Source of the DNA: Prorocentrum cordatum
Lineage: Eukaryota > Sar > Dinophyceae > Prorocentrales > Prorocentraceae
Direction of reading: 5' to 3'
Length of the DNA stretch: 64,000 nt
Assembly: GCA_963575745.1 (NCBI GenBank)
Contig: CAUYUJ010021062.1
Location: 64,001-128,000, forward strand
Each line of letters begins with the position of its first letter. Position 1 is the stretch's first letter. Shown here in pieces: positions 10,746 to 21,542 of this stretch. The position numbers were made by a program, and so were the translations under genes. Under the pieces are notes generated by a model, which worked only from the letters and a program-made list of their open reading frames with translations, had not been told where the DNA came from and made no database searches.

Positions 10746-12225
10746 TCGTTCCGCGGATGATGGTTTGTAGAAAGCAGCACTACGCCTCAGACACTCAGGT
10801 CTCATACGCTGCGCGCGCTGCTTTTTGGAACCTGACCCAATGGGTAATCCACAGGCGACCGCGCCGTCGCTCCTGAGCAGGACCGCGTTGGTCATCCAGG
10901 CCCACGTATTGCACAGGATTGCATAGGCGAGCTGGGATGTCATCAAGAAGATGGTAACCTCGATGATGATGATGATGATGATGACGATGATGTTGTTCGA
11001 ACTGCTTCTTTCGGGGTACATGTGACACCCAGGGTCGTCCTTGTTCGCAGTCATGTGGACGTGCAGAACGAGGGGCCGCAAGTGAGAGCCTGAGGAGAGA
11101 GGGGAGGGGAGGGCAACATTTCGCGCCGGGTACGAGTCGGATGTAAGCCTCGGTCTAGTGGTCCTCTGCGGGATCCAGCGCCTCGGCCTGTGCCTCGTTT
11201 TCGATCGACGAGTCTCAGCCGCCGCGGGAAACAAGATGCCCGCCGCACGAAACTGCAGTGGGGCGGGGGGGGGGGGCTCCCCTGGCCCACGCATTGCACC
11301 GTGGCATCGATGATGACGGTGGCAATGACGTTTGTGATGTCGATGCTGATGGTGATGGTGATGACGTTACCGAGGATGATGAGGCATGATGATGAAGTTG
11401 TTCGAACCGTTTCTGCCAGTGCAGCGTCGCAGTGCCAAGCCTGCCCGCGCAATACGCATCCACGACGCGTTGCCTGGGCGCCGAAGAATTATTGCCACAG
11501 CGGCTGGAAAACATCGTAACACAATCGGAACAGTAAGTGAGCATCTTCGGATGAAAAAGCTCACCTCCCCTCCTCCTTCTCCTACTTCCTCCCCCCCCCC
11601 TCTCCACGAATACCCCATATGAATACAACCCTCCGATTCCCATATACGAATGCTACCCCCCTCCTCTCCACGATTACATGTTGCGCTTTTCCGACGCATG
11701 GCGGCCCAATCAAAATCTTCAGACACTGCGCGCGGCAACGCTAGAATACTGTACAACAGTATGCCCTGAATGAAACTAACACCATTATCCCCCCCTCCTC
11801 CCCCCCCCGCCTGTCTTTTCTTCCGTTCGCTTTGATGAGCGCTGTCAGTAGCCCCGCGCCATGGCCCGCTCGAACGCTTCCAGTTTGGCGCGAAGAAGAG
11901 GCGCGTGCGTCAAGCTCCCTTCTCCCCCCCCCCTCCCCTGGTCCACGTCTTGCATAGACGTGCCTAACGGTCCCACGTCGTTCCCCCTTCTGCCTCAATC
12001 AAGGAATCTGAGCAAGGAAATAGCTTTTTGTTTTCCGGAGATACTCCTGGTGTCTCGGCGGTTCGTCGTCACCGTTTTTTTCCTGGCACCTTCTCTGGGC
12101 TGTTGTTCGGCGGTCATCGGCGGTCTGTGGCGCTCTGACCTGGCCCTCGGAGCCATCAATATCTTGTACTGCAATAGTCGACGCGTCCGTCGGCCTCCTT
12201 CAAGAGCCAGAGACATGTTGAATTC
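10746..12225. other. Intergenic stretch without a supported gene
   Basis: Contains C-rich and T/C-rich tracts (11570-11680, 11790-11820, 11920-11940) and short triplet runs. ORFs of up to 186 codons exist on both strands but have no domain, no consistent residue composition and no boundary that looks like a splice junction. A motif ending TGGAATACTGTACAACAGTA occurs at about 12450-12480 and a near copy (CTAGAATACTGTACAACAGT) at 11740-11760, each followed by a C-rich tract and CCTGGTCCACGTCTTGCATA-like words, so this is a dispersed repeat. Confidence 0.5.
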
Positions 12226-12229
12226 AGTT

Positions 12230-12420
12230 TCTGGAATTACATGTGGCCTTTTCTATGGTGGAAATGCAACATTCTCGGAGCGCGCGCGCGCGGGTGACCA
12301 TGGCCACCCGCGCGCGCGGGCGACACGTGTCACCGTCGGCCTCTCTAAAGAGCCACAGAAATTTTCAATTCAGCGTATGAAAGCAAAATCAATTTCGAAA
12401 AACTGGAATGAAAATATCTG
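12230..12420 (-). repeat. Satellite-family copy with GGTGACC palindrome (inverted orientation)
   Basis: Shares with the 58-60 kb array the words CAGTTTCTGGAATTACATGT, CCTTTTCTAT, a (CG)n-flanked GGGTGACCATGGCCACCC palindrome, CACCGTCGGCCTC and AAAGAGCCACAGAAATTT, in the orientation opposite to most array copies. It is an isolated dispersed copy about 46 kb away from the main array. Confidence 0.8.
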
Positions 12421-14527
12421 ACGAATGCTACCCTCCTCTTTCCCACGACAGCATTAGCGCTGGAATACTGTACAACAGTACGCCCTAGGCTAACACCATC
12501 CCCCTCCCCTCCTCCTCCCCTCCTCTCGCCGTCTTGCTTGTTTTCCTGTGGGCCCGCGCTCGCGGTGCACCCAGAGTCCTCGCACTCCTGGCGTCTTGCG
12601 TCCATGAGCTCGTCGTGGGCTGCCCATTGGCGCAACTTCGTCGCCTAGGCTGTACATTCAAATCTGTGCACCAAGACGAAGGCGCAGGTCGCGCAACCTA
12701 TGGCGCAAGCAGTAATGCTTCAACCCATGACGCCTCAGAGTCCCTCCTCCCCCTCCCCCCCCCTGGTCCACGTCTGGCATAAACATGCCTAGCGGTCGTC
12801 ATGATGATGGCGCCCTTGGCGATGATGGTGATGCTGATGGCGTCGATGATGGGCCCCGGCGGTGGTGACGCGCGATAGAGATATCAGAGGGCTCACTCTG
12901 GATGTACGCCGCCGCGCGGGTGACCATGGTCACCCGCGCGCGCGCACTCTGAGAGTGCTGCATTGTCCACACTAGAAACGGTGACATGAAATTCCAGAAA
13001 CTGAATTCAACATCTCCCTTGCTTTTTTTAAGGAGGCCGACGGGCGCGTCGTCTTTCCCAGTGCGGACCACGCAGAACTCCGACGCGCGCGCGCTGGAGT
13101 TCTGCATTGTCAACAATCGAAAACCGCCTCACCCGCGCGCGCGCGTCGGAGTTCTGCATAGTCCACAATATGAAAGTCGACGACATGTAATTCCCAAAAA
13201 AAATCGATTCAAAATTTCTGGTTCTTTAGGGGGGCCGACGGACGCGTCGACCCTCCTCCTCCTCCTCCTCCTCCTCCTCCTCCTCCTCCTCCTCCTCCTG
13301 CCCGATCTTTTCATCCGTATGCGCGTGGCTCGCCGTGCATATGACGCGCAGGCCTTTCAGCCTGTGCCCCCTGCGCCGCTGAATCGCGTGCCGCGGGGGC
13401 CCTAGTCAGACATTCCTCTCCACAGTGGAACTAACGCCATCCCTCCCCCCTCCCCTGGCCCCTCCCCTGGTCCACGTATTGCATAGGCATCCTCTCTGGA
13501 AGAGAGCACGTGATGCCCTTCGAGTTTCCGCGGCAATTGCGTCAACGAGGTACCTCCTACACACAGAACGCCAGAAACGAACATCATCATCATTACCATG
13601 CCCATCACCATCAACTTCCCCACCATCATCATCATCAACACCATCTTTATCGCAGGTCATCACCACCAGGGTCCATCATCGCCACCATCAGCATCACCAT
13701 CATCGCCGAAAGTTTTTTGAAACGCATATAATGAAACATATCGGGCGCCCGAACACGGCGGCAATTCTTACCCGCCATTGCCCTGTCCTCGACCTCGAGA
13801 ACGAAGGCCCCCCCCTTAAAAGGCGCCATCATCATGACGACCGCTAGGTATGCCTATGCAAGACGTGGACCAGGGGAGGGGGGGGGGGGGGGGAGGAGGA
13901 GGAGAGGATGAGCAGTCGGGGAGCTCATCAAGGCGAGGGCCTGCAAGAAAAGCAAGACGGCGTCGCCAGCGCGGCCGCATCGCGGAAGAAAAGAGAGGAG
14001 GAGGAGAAAGAGGAGGGGAGGGGGAGGGCAGGTTCGCGAAACAAGTGGGTGGAACAACAACAGAAGGGGGGCGAGCGAGGGGGCATTGCCCTCGCTGGAC
14101 CGGCCTGCGGCGCCACGGACGCCCGCTCGGCGGCCGGCTGCGGAGAGAAGGGGGGGGGATGATGGAGGGGGGGAGGAAAAGGAGGGGGATGAGAAGAAGA
14201 TGATACGGAAAAGTTTGGAAGTGGAGACGGGAGGAACGGGGGCGGCCGCAGGTGATGGAGAGAGGGGGAGGGGAGGTGGATGGGGGAGGGATGGGGGAGG
14301 GAGGGGGAGGGTGGAGGTAGGGGTAGAACAAAGTGGAAGGGAAGGAGGAAGGAAGATGGGGGAGGAAAGAAGTGACGCGTGGCGCTGCGTCTTCAAAACG
14401 GGGGCCCAACACCGCACAGGACGGCTGGGAAATACAAGAAGCCCCAACCACGCGGCGGGGCCTTCAACGGAAACCCAACACCACGGGGGGGGGAGGGCGG
14501 CTCAGGACTGCGGCGGGGTCTTCAAAG
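12421..14527. other. Repeat-rich stretch, no supported gene
   Basis: Apart from the satellite copies above, it holds a (CTC)n run at 13250-13300, CAT/ATC runs at 13560-13700, C-rich and purine-rich segments (13870-14350) and repeated words such as CCTGGTCCACGTCTTGCATA. The plus ORFs in 13.9-14.5 kb are Gly/Arg/Glu-rich readings of purine repeats. Confidence 0.6.
12895..13240 (+). repeat. Two satellite-family copies with GGTGACC palindrome
   Basis: Contains GGGTGACCATGGTCACCC inside CG runs at about 12915, followed by GCATTGTCCACAC, AATTCCAGAAACTGAATTCA and AAGGAGGCCGACGG. A second unit at about 13085-13235 has GGAGTTCTGCATTGTC, then GGAGTTCTGCATAGTCCACA. Same orientation as the main 59-60 kb array. 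Confidence 0.8.
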
Positions 14528-14660
14528 GAGACCCGCCGCCACTGCAGTGCCCGCCGCCGCGCTGCTTCGGTTCCAGCTTGTTGGAAGCGTGGAGACCCGC
14601 CGCCGCTGCAGTGCCCGCCGCCGCACTGCTGTGGTTCCAGCTTGTTGGAAGCATATCCCC
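14528..14660. repeat. Tandem duplication of about 61 bp
   Basis: GGAGACCCGCCGCC-ACTGCAGTGCCCGCCGCCGC followed by GGTTCCAGCTTGTTGGAAGC occurs twice in a row, with the first unit preceded by GGCGGGGTCTTCAAA. Confidence 0.85.
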
Positions 14661-14732
14661 CCTCTCCTCCTCCTCCTCCTCCCGCCTCGGTCCCCGGCGA
14701 AGCCCCCTCGCCGTCTGGTTCACCGCCCCTCA

Positions 14733-14783
<51 letters not shown>

Positions 14784-15027
14784 GCCTGACCCTCGGTGGA
14801 GCTTTTCGAAGCCGAGGTCTGCCCTCCACGTCGCCACGGCTGGGCGCGGCTCCGAAGATTGGCGGTGAGTTTGGACCCCAGGAGGGGCCTGGGCAGGCAC
14901 CCAGGTATTTTGAGGTCTGTCTCCTTCCTCGTCCCCCTCCTCTTCCGTGTACTTGGCTATCTATCTTCAACCCCGCCCCCCCCCCCCCCCTCTGTGGTGC
15001 TTGGCGCGGCCGGGGCCGCCGAGCAGG

Positions 15028-15060
<33 letters not shown>

Positions 15061-15142
15061 CGACGACGACCGACGACGACGACGACGACGCCGACGACGA
15101 TCGACAAAGATCGACCACGACCGAGGACGACGACGCTGCCTC
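14733..15142. repeat. (GTC)n and (GAC)n triplet runs
   Basis: Perfect GTC run at about 14733-14783 and imperfect GAC/GACGAC runs at 15028-15142. The same triplet appears repeatedly elsewhere (18177-18195, 19440-19470, 20970-21020, 26395-26415, 26580-26630, 31320-31425, 44085-44115, 55480-55502). Confidence 0.85.
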
Positions 15143-15342
15143 GGGCGGCGGCGAGCGAGGAGGGAAATGAGAAGGAAAAGGCCTCCTCAGAAGGCGATGT
15201 GACTTCTCAGGCCCTCTCCTCTCCCCCCCCCGCCCATCCCCGCCCCCCTTCCTCCCCCAGGCGTTTTGCGCAAGCCGCATTCTTGATCCAGCGTCCCCCA
15301 CTCCCGCATCCCTCGCCCCCTCCGCCCCTCATTGCCGCCGCT

Positions 15343-17009
15343 ATGGGCAAGCGCGGTGAGACGGTTGCCCCCAAGAGGGCCGCTGATCAGCCTGCCTCCA
15401 AGAGGCCGAAGGCCGGGGCGGCTCCGCCCGCTCGGGGGCCAGCGACGCCCGTGCGCGCGGGGGGCGGCGGAGCGGCGTCGAGCCTCGCCGCGTCGCTGGG
15501 GCCGCCGGCGCCGTCGAGCCCCACGCTCAGCGACGCGACGACGGACCGCCTGAGCGCAGGCCTCCTCATGCCTCCTCGATCTCTCCTCAACCTCCTCCAC
15601 CCCCTCCTCCACCTCCCCCTGGCCTCCTCCTCCACCACTTTCCTCCACCTCCTCCTCCGCCTCCTCCGCGCCCTCTTTCCCACGTCCTCCTTCTCCTTCT
15701 CCTCCACCTCCTCTTCTATCTCCTTACTTTTCCGTTGAATCACCCTGCGCCCTCCCGCCCAGGTAACATCCAGTCGCCGGAGCGCAATCCGATCGAGGGC
15801 AACGCGCGGATCGTGGCCAAGGTAAACGAGGCCCGCCAGGTCATCCAAAACGACGTGATGTTCAGCCACCTGCTCAACCAGATGAATGTGCCGGCGGAGG
15901 CCGAGGAGATGGTGAAGCAGAACAGTGCCTGGGAGGGCACGGGCTCGCTCTTCTCTCTGATTGACTGCCCGACGATCCCGTCGATCGAGGCCCCCATATA
16001 CGAGACGAAGGTCAATTGGTTGAAGGACCATTTCTGGGCGACCCCTCCGAACACATTCCCGTATACGATCACCGCGGTCACGTCGACTACAACCGTGACG
16101 CTGCCGGCTGCGCAGATCTCCGCGCCAGAGTATACTTGGGCGGCGATTCTCGGCGTTGCGGAGGCCAAAGCGCAGGCGGAACCAGAAGTCCTTGAGAAAT
16201 TCAGGAGCGTCTTAAGTCGGGCGAACGTGACCATCGAACTCATTGAGAATGATAACAAGAGGGCTTGGCGTTCCATCCAGCTGCGGCAGGACGACCAGTA
16301 GAAAGGAGACGCTACGAAATTGACGACGATCCAGCTGATTGCCACGATCGTGTCGATCAAGAAGCGCTGCGAGAAGCAGGCTGGGAGGCAGCTTGGGGCC
16401 GATAAGATAGCGCAAGAGTGGAACGCCAACGTGAAGACGGCGAGGTCGGCCGAGCTCGCGAAAGCAATTCTAGTTGACGCAGCCCTGACGGTTAACAGCA
16501 GGATGTTGGGTGTTCCAAGTATCGCTGACCTCGTTATTTGGGCGGACGCGACCTGCGAGCCACCCATATTCGATTCCATCTGGAAGCTGGAGGCGATCGT
16601 CAAGAAGGCTGGGGGGCCCGAGATGATTAGGTGGTCCGTCGCTGGCATGATCGACACGGTGCTGAACCTGGGGTCGACACCGGGCGAGATCGCCCTCAGG
16701 CAGATTACTGGCAGGGGGCTGCCGGGTGGCAAGGGCAAGGTGGACTTGCCGATGGGCAAGCGGGAGCTTGCGAAGTGCCTCGCGGCCTTCGCGGAGGAGA
16801 AGCAAATGAGCCCCATGCTCAACACGAAGTTCAACCTCTGGCATACCGGCGTGGACAAGTACCGTCGCGACGTGGGGAAACCGTTCGACGTCGACGAGAA
16901 AAAGGCGGGCGTGACCTGGATTTCGACCATTGGCGCGTCTGGCCAGGCGACGCTGCAGCTCTGGGAGGACGTTTGGCGGGGACGGAGAGAAGGGAGGGGA
17001 TTAGGATAA
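15343..17009 (+). CDS. Unrecognised protein, two exons, in-frame TAG between two halves
   Basis: Start chosen at ATG 15343 (MGKRGETVAPKRAADQPASK), a Lys/Arg/Ala-rich N-terminus. Exon 1 would end at 15559 and exon 2 begin at 15763. The intron starts GCCTCC and ends CGCCCAG, a GC-AG boundary, with CAG|G at both junctions. Phases fit exactly, giving LSAG joined to NIQSPERNPIEG. The intron itself is T/C-rich repeat. Exon 2 has normal protein composition (VMFSHLLNQMNVPAEAEEMV; MLGVPSIADLVIWADATCE; KGKVDLPMGKRELAKCLAAF) with strong GC3 preference. A TAG at 16299-16301 interrupts it, after which the same frame continues open to the stop at 17007. This could be a nonsense mutation, a missed tiny intron or a base error. 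An antisense ORF covers the same stretch, but its Ser/Ala/Leu composition is that of a shadow. No family recognised. Confidence 0.6.
15560..15762 (+). other. GC-AG intron inferred from phase
   Basis: 203-bp pyrimidine-rich tract (CTCCTC repeats) between two coding segments in different frames. Splicing as GC...AG restores one frame. Repeated CAG|G at both ends is common in dinoflagellate introns. Confidence 0.6.
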
Positions 17010-17057
17010 GGAGGAGATGCTCGAGCCAAAACGGCATCGGATTAGGATAAAGAGGAG
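16998..17057 (-). other. Spliced-leader-like segment between 19-bp direct repeats
   Basis: On the minus strand, 17040-17020 reads with the core CCGTTTTGGCTCGAG and matches about 17 of 21 positions of the dinoflagellate spliced leader as I remember it. The 22 bp are flanked by near-identical copies of GGATTAGGATAAGGAGGAG (16998-17016 and 17039-17057, one mismatch). This could be a relic leader, an insertion with target duplication, or chance. Confidence 0.35.
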
Positions 17058-17104
17058 GAGGGCGACGACGACGACGTCGGAGCTCGACGACGGCGCGCCT
17101 GTCC

Positions 17105-17240
17105 AAGCGATGCTGCAGCTCTGGGGGGAGGACGTTCAGCCGGGATGCAGCAGTGGAGGGGATACGGATAATCGGGAGAAGGAGGAGAATGACGACAACG
17201 ACGACGTCGGAGGAGGACGGGGGCGACGACCACGACGCCG
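17105..17240 (+). repeat. Partial duplication of the preceding gene's 3' end
   Basis: GCGATGCTGCAGCTCTGG, GAGGACGTT and GGATACGGATAATCGGGAG with GACGACGTCGGA repeat, with changes, the stretch 16953-17085 (GCGACGCTGCAGCTCTGG, GAGGACGTT, GGATTAGGATAA). The second copy reads into an acidic, Asp-rich frame, so it could be an exon end or just a tandem duplication. Confidence 0.5.
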
Positions 17241-17329
17241 ACGACGACGACACTGGCGCCGCTTCCAATGCCTTGGCCTCCTCCATGAGCCCTTGCCTCC
17301 TCGCCCCCATGCCTGCCATACCGTGCCCA

Positions 17330-17605
17330 TACCTAACATAACATACCACGCGGCACCATTATATACAATACAATTCCATACCATACCTAAGGTGTCATAC
17401 CATACGAAACCATACCTACCATGCCATACGATAGCTACCATACCATACCATACCTACCATACCATGTTGTACCTGCCATATCATACATACCTATCATACC
17501 GTACCATACCATACATACCATGCAATACCATACCATACATAACATATACCATTCCCACCCTACCATACAATACCATACCAAACGTACCATGCAACAATAC
17601 CGCGC
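17330..17605. repeat. (CCATA/CCTAC)n microsatellite
   Basis: Variants of ACCATACCATACCTACC. The same type recurs at 34690-34800 and, in reverse complement, at 37590-37700. No gene. Confidence 0.9.
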
Positions 17606-17954
17606 CCCTCCCACCCCCTCCAGCGAGGCCCCGCCAGAGCGAGGATGTTATCGGGATGCCATGTAATTCATCTGGTTTCGCGCCTCTCCCCCCACCCTTC
17701 CAGAGAGGCCAGGGCATCGCCGCCCCCCCCCCCCCCCCCCCCCCCCACCCCACCCACCCACCCACCCACACACACACGCACACCCACCCACCCACCCACC
17801 CACGCCCACCCACGCCCACCCCACCCCGCCCCCGCCCCGCCCAGGGAAGCCCCGCCAGCAGAAAGAGCGAGGATATCGGGATGCCATGATGATATGCATC
17901 AAGTCTCGCGCCCCTCCCCCTACCCCCCTCCCGGGGGGGGGGGCTTGCCAGAGC

Positions 17955-17995
<41 letters not shown>

Positions 17996-18690
17996 CGTAT
18001 CAGGATACCAGGTTGATTATCAGGTTCCGTACCCCTCCTCCCGCCCTTCCAGAGAGGCACTGCCAGAGCGAGGAGGGTGGGGCATCGGGATACCTGTTAT
18101 GCATCACCAGTCGCGCCCATCCCACCCCGTCCAGCAAGCCCCGCCAGAGCGAGGAAGGTATCGGGATACCATGTAATTACGACGACGACGACGAGTGGCG
18201 ACCGACGGCGACGCGGAGGGCCCGCGGGCTGCGGGTGGCGCCGCTCGCCCCCGCCGACGCTGAGCAGGCAGGGCGCGCAGATGTAGGCGTCGCCCACCTG
18301 GCGCGTCGTCGCGCCCCTGTCGTCCGTCGTTTGTCGTCGTCGGTCGTCGTCCGCTGCGCGTGTAATTTTTCAAGTGTCGCGCCCCTCCTCGCCAGCCAGA
18401 GCGAGGATGGCATTGGGATATTTTGTTATTTACCAGGTTTCGCGCCCCTCCCACCCTTCCAGGGGTGCCCCGCCAGAGCGAGGAAGGCATCAGGACGCCG
18501 AGCAATTTATCAGGTCTCGTGCCCCTCCCTCCTTCCTCCCACCTCATCCAGGGAGGCCCCGCCTGAGCGAGGATGTTATCGGGATACGATGTAATTATTT
18601 ATCAGGTTTCGCGCCCCTCCCACCAGAGCGAGGATGGCATTCGAACGCCGTGCCATTTACCAGGCTTCGTGCCCGCCAGAGCGAGGGGTA
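17606..18690 (+). repeat. Degenerate tandem repeat of about 80-90 bp (CCCGCCAGAGCGAGGA family)
   Basis: About ten units with CCCGCCAGAGCGAGGA, ATCGGGATACCATGTAATT and ATCAGGTTTCGCGCCCCTCC. Units begin near 17620, 17860, 17945, 18055, 18130, 18390, 18470, 18550, 18625 and 18675. Runs of 39 G (17957-17995) and of C and CCCA (17727-17830) are inserted. Single related copies are at 35835-35905 and, inverted, at 37490-37590, so the family is dispersed. Confidence 0.85.
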
Positions 18691-18761
18691 GCATTCGTAA
18701 TTTCTTTATGTTTCACTATGCGGGGAACTCTGGCCTCGTCGCCTCTAGCAGCTCCTAGCAG

Positions 18762-19092
18762 GACACAGCGGCATCCAAAGTTTTCGACGATCAGATCATC
18801 GCGGCCAAGCTGAATTGCAACCCCGTGAACGAAATCCTCACGCGCAGCCCTCTGAGGGAGAGGCTGCTGGAAGTGACGGGCGAGACCGAGGACGCCAAGG
18901 ACGGCCGCCCGGACGGCCCCATCAACATGGACATGGTCGTCGACGACGATGCAGAGGATGAGGGCCCGATGGGCACCGCGGTGGTTGCGACTACCATCAT
19001 TAAGTTGCCTGACCCCGACGGTAAGTTGGCGAAGTGGGTAGACTTCGCGAGGAAGAAGCTAGCGCGGCACTGCAAATTTGTGGCCGACCCAG
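18762..19092 (+). CDS. Unrecognised internal exon
   Basis: After CTCCTAGCAG the frame reads DTAASKVFDDQIIAAKLNCN, then NEILTRSPLRERLLEV, an acidic stretch (MDMVVDDDAEDEGPMG), IIKLPDPDGKLAKW and FARKKLARHCKFVADP, about 110 residues of normal composition. It ends near CCGACCCAG|GACC. Upstream is the tandem repeat and downstream a T/C-rich intron-like tract. A further possible small exon (ITELLNTSTLGQLDGKEGQ) lies at about 19360-19430. It may belong to the same transcript as the segments at 15.3-17.0 and 20.4-21.0 kb. No domain recognised. Confidence 0.5.
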
Positions 19093-19559
19093 GACCCCCT
19101 TCCTTCTCCTCTCCCTACTCCTCCTACGTCTACTTCTTCTGATTATTATTATTATTATTTCTCCTCCTCGCCCTCAAGAGCTGCCCCCTCCTCTCAATGT
19201 CTCGAGGGAAAGGAGGGCAGCAGGAGAGTCGGGAGGGAAGCATATGAGTGGGATTACGAGGATGAGAAGGGAGGGGGTGGAACGGAGGAGAAGGAGAGGG
19301 AGAAAGAGGAAGAGGATAACGAGGAGAAGGAGAAGGAGGAGGGGGGCAGCCCTGGAGGAAGCAGCGCTGGGATCACCGAGCTGCTGAACACCAGCACGCT
19401 GGGCCAGCTCGATGGGAAGGAAGGCCAGGCCGTCGTTATTAACGTCGTCGTCGCCGTCGTCGTAGCCTCGACCCTGGATACCCCAACGTCGTGATTTGCT
19501 CATAGCGTTGGCCCCCGCAAGTCTGCTGGATCCCTGAGTACCCTTCTTTGACGGCCCCA

Positions 19560-19680
19560 AGGGCCCCAGGCCCAGTGGGGATCGAGATTCCAGGATCGAG
19601 GTTCCAGGATGATCGAGGATCGAGGGTCCAGGATCGCTGGTTCGAGGATCGAGGTTTCAGAATCGAGGCCACGACGCCGA
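19560..19680. repeat. Short AGGATCGAGGTTCC minisatellite
   Basis: About eight degenerate copies of a 12-15 bp word (GGATCGAGGTTCCAGGATGA and variants). Confidence 0.7.
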
Positions 19681-20439
19681 CGGCGACGACGACGACGACA
19701 CGGTGGAGAGTGAGAAGTCAAACGTTTCAGTTCGCACACACACTACACAGGAGCGATGGATGGGGGAAGGACACAAGAGAAACCAAACGCATAAGGACAC
19801 AACAGAACTCGAACGCAGAAGGGCACAAGAGAAAGCGAACGCAAGCCTTCGCTAGCCGTTCATTGGATATTGATGGGGGGAGCAAACGAAGAAGGACACC
19901 AGAAGAGGACGGGAACCGTCACTGTCAGTCATGTCAAGGAGGCCTGAGCGCGTAAGTCTGACCTCTTTCCAGGGGCCTCTTGGATGCATGTCGACGGCAA
20001 TATTGAGCCATCTTGAATTATCTTGGACCATCGTGGCGGTGGCCATCCTGGGCTCTCTGAGGCGATTTGGAGCCATCTTGGGCCGAAAAGGCTTCTGCCA
20101 CTTCGCGGAGGGCCCCTTCCAGGCCCGGGGGGAGGGGGAAAAGGACGGAAGTTGGAAACGGATGCGCCCTAGACCATCTGCCCCCTTGCCCTCGAGCCCC
20201 CCGATCACCCGAGACCGACCGAGCGAGCCCCCCCGGATCAAGTTGGCCTGCCTCAGATAGATTGCCAACCCTCGGGGGGTTCTGATTTTTTCAATGCGCT
20301 GCTGCCTATCAAACTCCAGGCAACGAACGGATTGAAGCGCCCAGCTCTTCGTGCTCTTAAAAGGGCGGGGGCGAGACGGGCAACCCTCGGGGGAGGCCGA
20401 GGCAGGGCGAACGGGGGGGCAGCAGAAGGAGGACGACGC

Positions 20440-21042
20440 GCGACGACGGACGTCGGAGCAGGCGGCGCTGGGCCGTTCGCGGGTGTGGTGCACAGCTGCA
20501 GCTTGTCGGGCGAGGCCAAGGGGCGGCCGCACCTGCGCATCCCCCCGTGCAGGGATCAGCGCGCTCAGCGGCTCATCAAGGGCGCCATCCAGGCCGGCGC
20601 CGGCGGCGACGTCGACGAAGTCCCGTCGGGTTTCCTCTACATCTTGCGCGACGGGAGAGTTCACGATAACACGGCGAAGATGCTGAAGTGTTTCTCGAAT
20701 GATAAGGGCAAGGCGCAGGAGAAGGTAAAGCGGACGCTTTACGTTTCTACGACTGAAGAGTCCGAAAGGAGCGTCAAATCGAGAGTCACAGGCATCGGCA
20801 CCCTTCAGACTACACCCTCGCGACCAAGGATGCCCTGGACGTCGCGGCGAAGGACCGCCTGCGCTGCGCGGGCACCAACGCTGGCGACACGATGGGCCCA
20901 TTCGCTCGCCCCGACAAGAAAGCCGTGTGGCAGGTGACGACGGCGGGATTTGTTTACCGTCATTGTCTCGACGACGACGACGACGACGCGTGCGAGTACG
21001 GCGACGACTACGACGACGAAGGTGAACCACTCGGACAAAGCT
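20440..21042 (+). CDS. Unrecognised terminal exon(s) with acidic C-terminus
   Basis: The first part reads RIPPCRDQRAQRLIKGAI, DVDEVPSGFLYILRDGRVHD and NTAKMLKCFSNDKGKAQEK. After a frame change within about 20725-20808 it continues as DYTLATKDALDVAAKDRLRC, GTNAGDTMGPFARPDKKAVW, TTAGFVYRHC and an Asp/Glu-rich tail ending at TAA 21040-21042. The frame change could be a short intron ending CACCCTTCAG, but no donor gives the right phase cleanly, so a frameshift is equally possible. A (GAC)n repeat is translated as poly-Asp in the tail. No family recognised. Confidence 0.5.
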
Positions 21043-21540
21043 AAGCTGCACGGAGCCGCGCTGGTGGAGACCGGCGGGAAGGTGGATGGCGACGCGGGCC
21101 AGGACGCTGACCCTGGGCCACGCGGCAAGGACTGCCGCGGGCTAACGAGGAGGGATGAGGGAGGAAGCGGGCGAGGCAGCAGCAGTAGGGGGCCTTCGGA
21201 ACCAAGGGGGGGGGGGGGGGGGCGACGGGGAAACAGAGTAGTAGTAGTGGGGCCAGGGGAGGGCGCGCGGGCTAGGTTGCCCTGCGAGGTGCTCTGCACC
21301 AAACTTCCAACGGCGGCGGCGGCCGCGCACCGCTGGAGGGAACGCGCAAGTACGAGGAGGGTGGAGGAGGAGAGGGAGGACGGGGGCGAGGAGGAGGAGA
21401 AGACGGAGGAGAAGAAGGAGAAGGGGAATAAGGGGGAGGAGGAGGAGGGGGGGAATGGAGGAGGAGAGTAGAGGGTGGAAGGCTGATGGTGGGTGGCCGT
21501 CATAGCTGGCTACCCGGTGGCTGACGGCTACCCTACCCGG
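21043..21540. other. Intergenic purine-rich stretch
   Basis: G run near 21208-21225 and GGA-rich repeats 21350-21470; TAGCTGGCTACCC words at 21500-21560 are a small direct repeat. No gene supported. Confidence 0.5.
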
Positions 21541-21542
21541 TG

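Noticed and set aside
15740-17029. 429-codon minus-strand ORF covering the unrecognised plus-strand gene
   Set aside because: Composition (Ser, Ala, Leu, Pro) is that of an antisense reading of GC3-rich codons, while the plus strand shows balanced charged residues and a phase-matched intron. The leader-like sequence at its start is kept as a separate finding.
20725-20808. GTAAAG...CCTTCAG intron in the exon pair at 20.4-21.0 kb
   Set aside because: The boundaries look canonical but the resulting phases do not join the two coding frames, so I did not annotate it.
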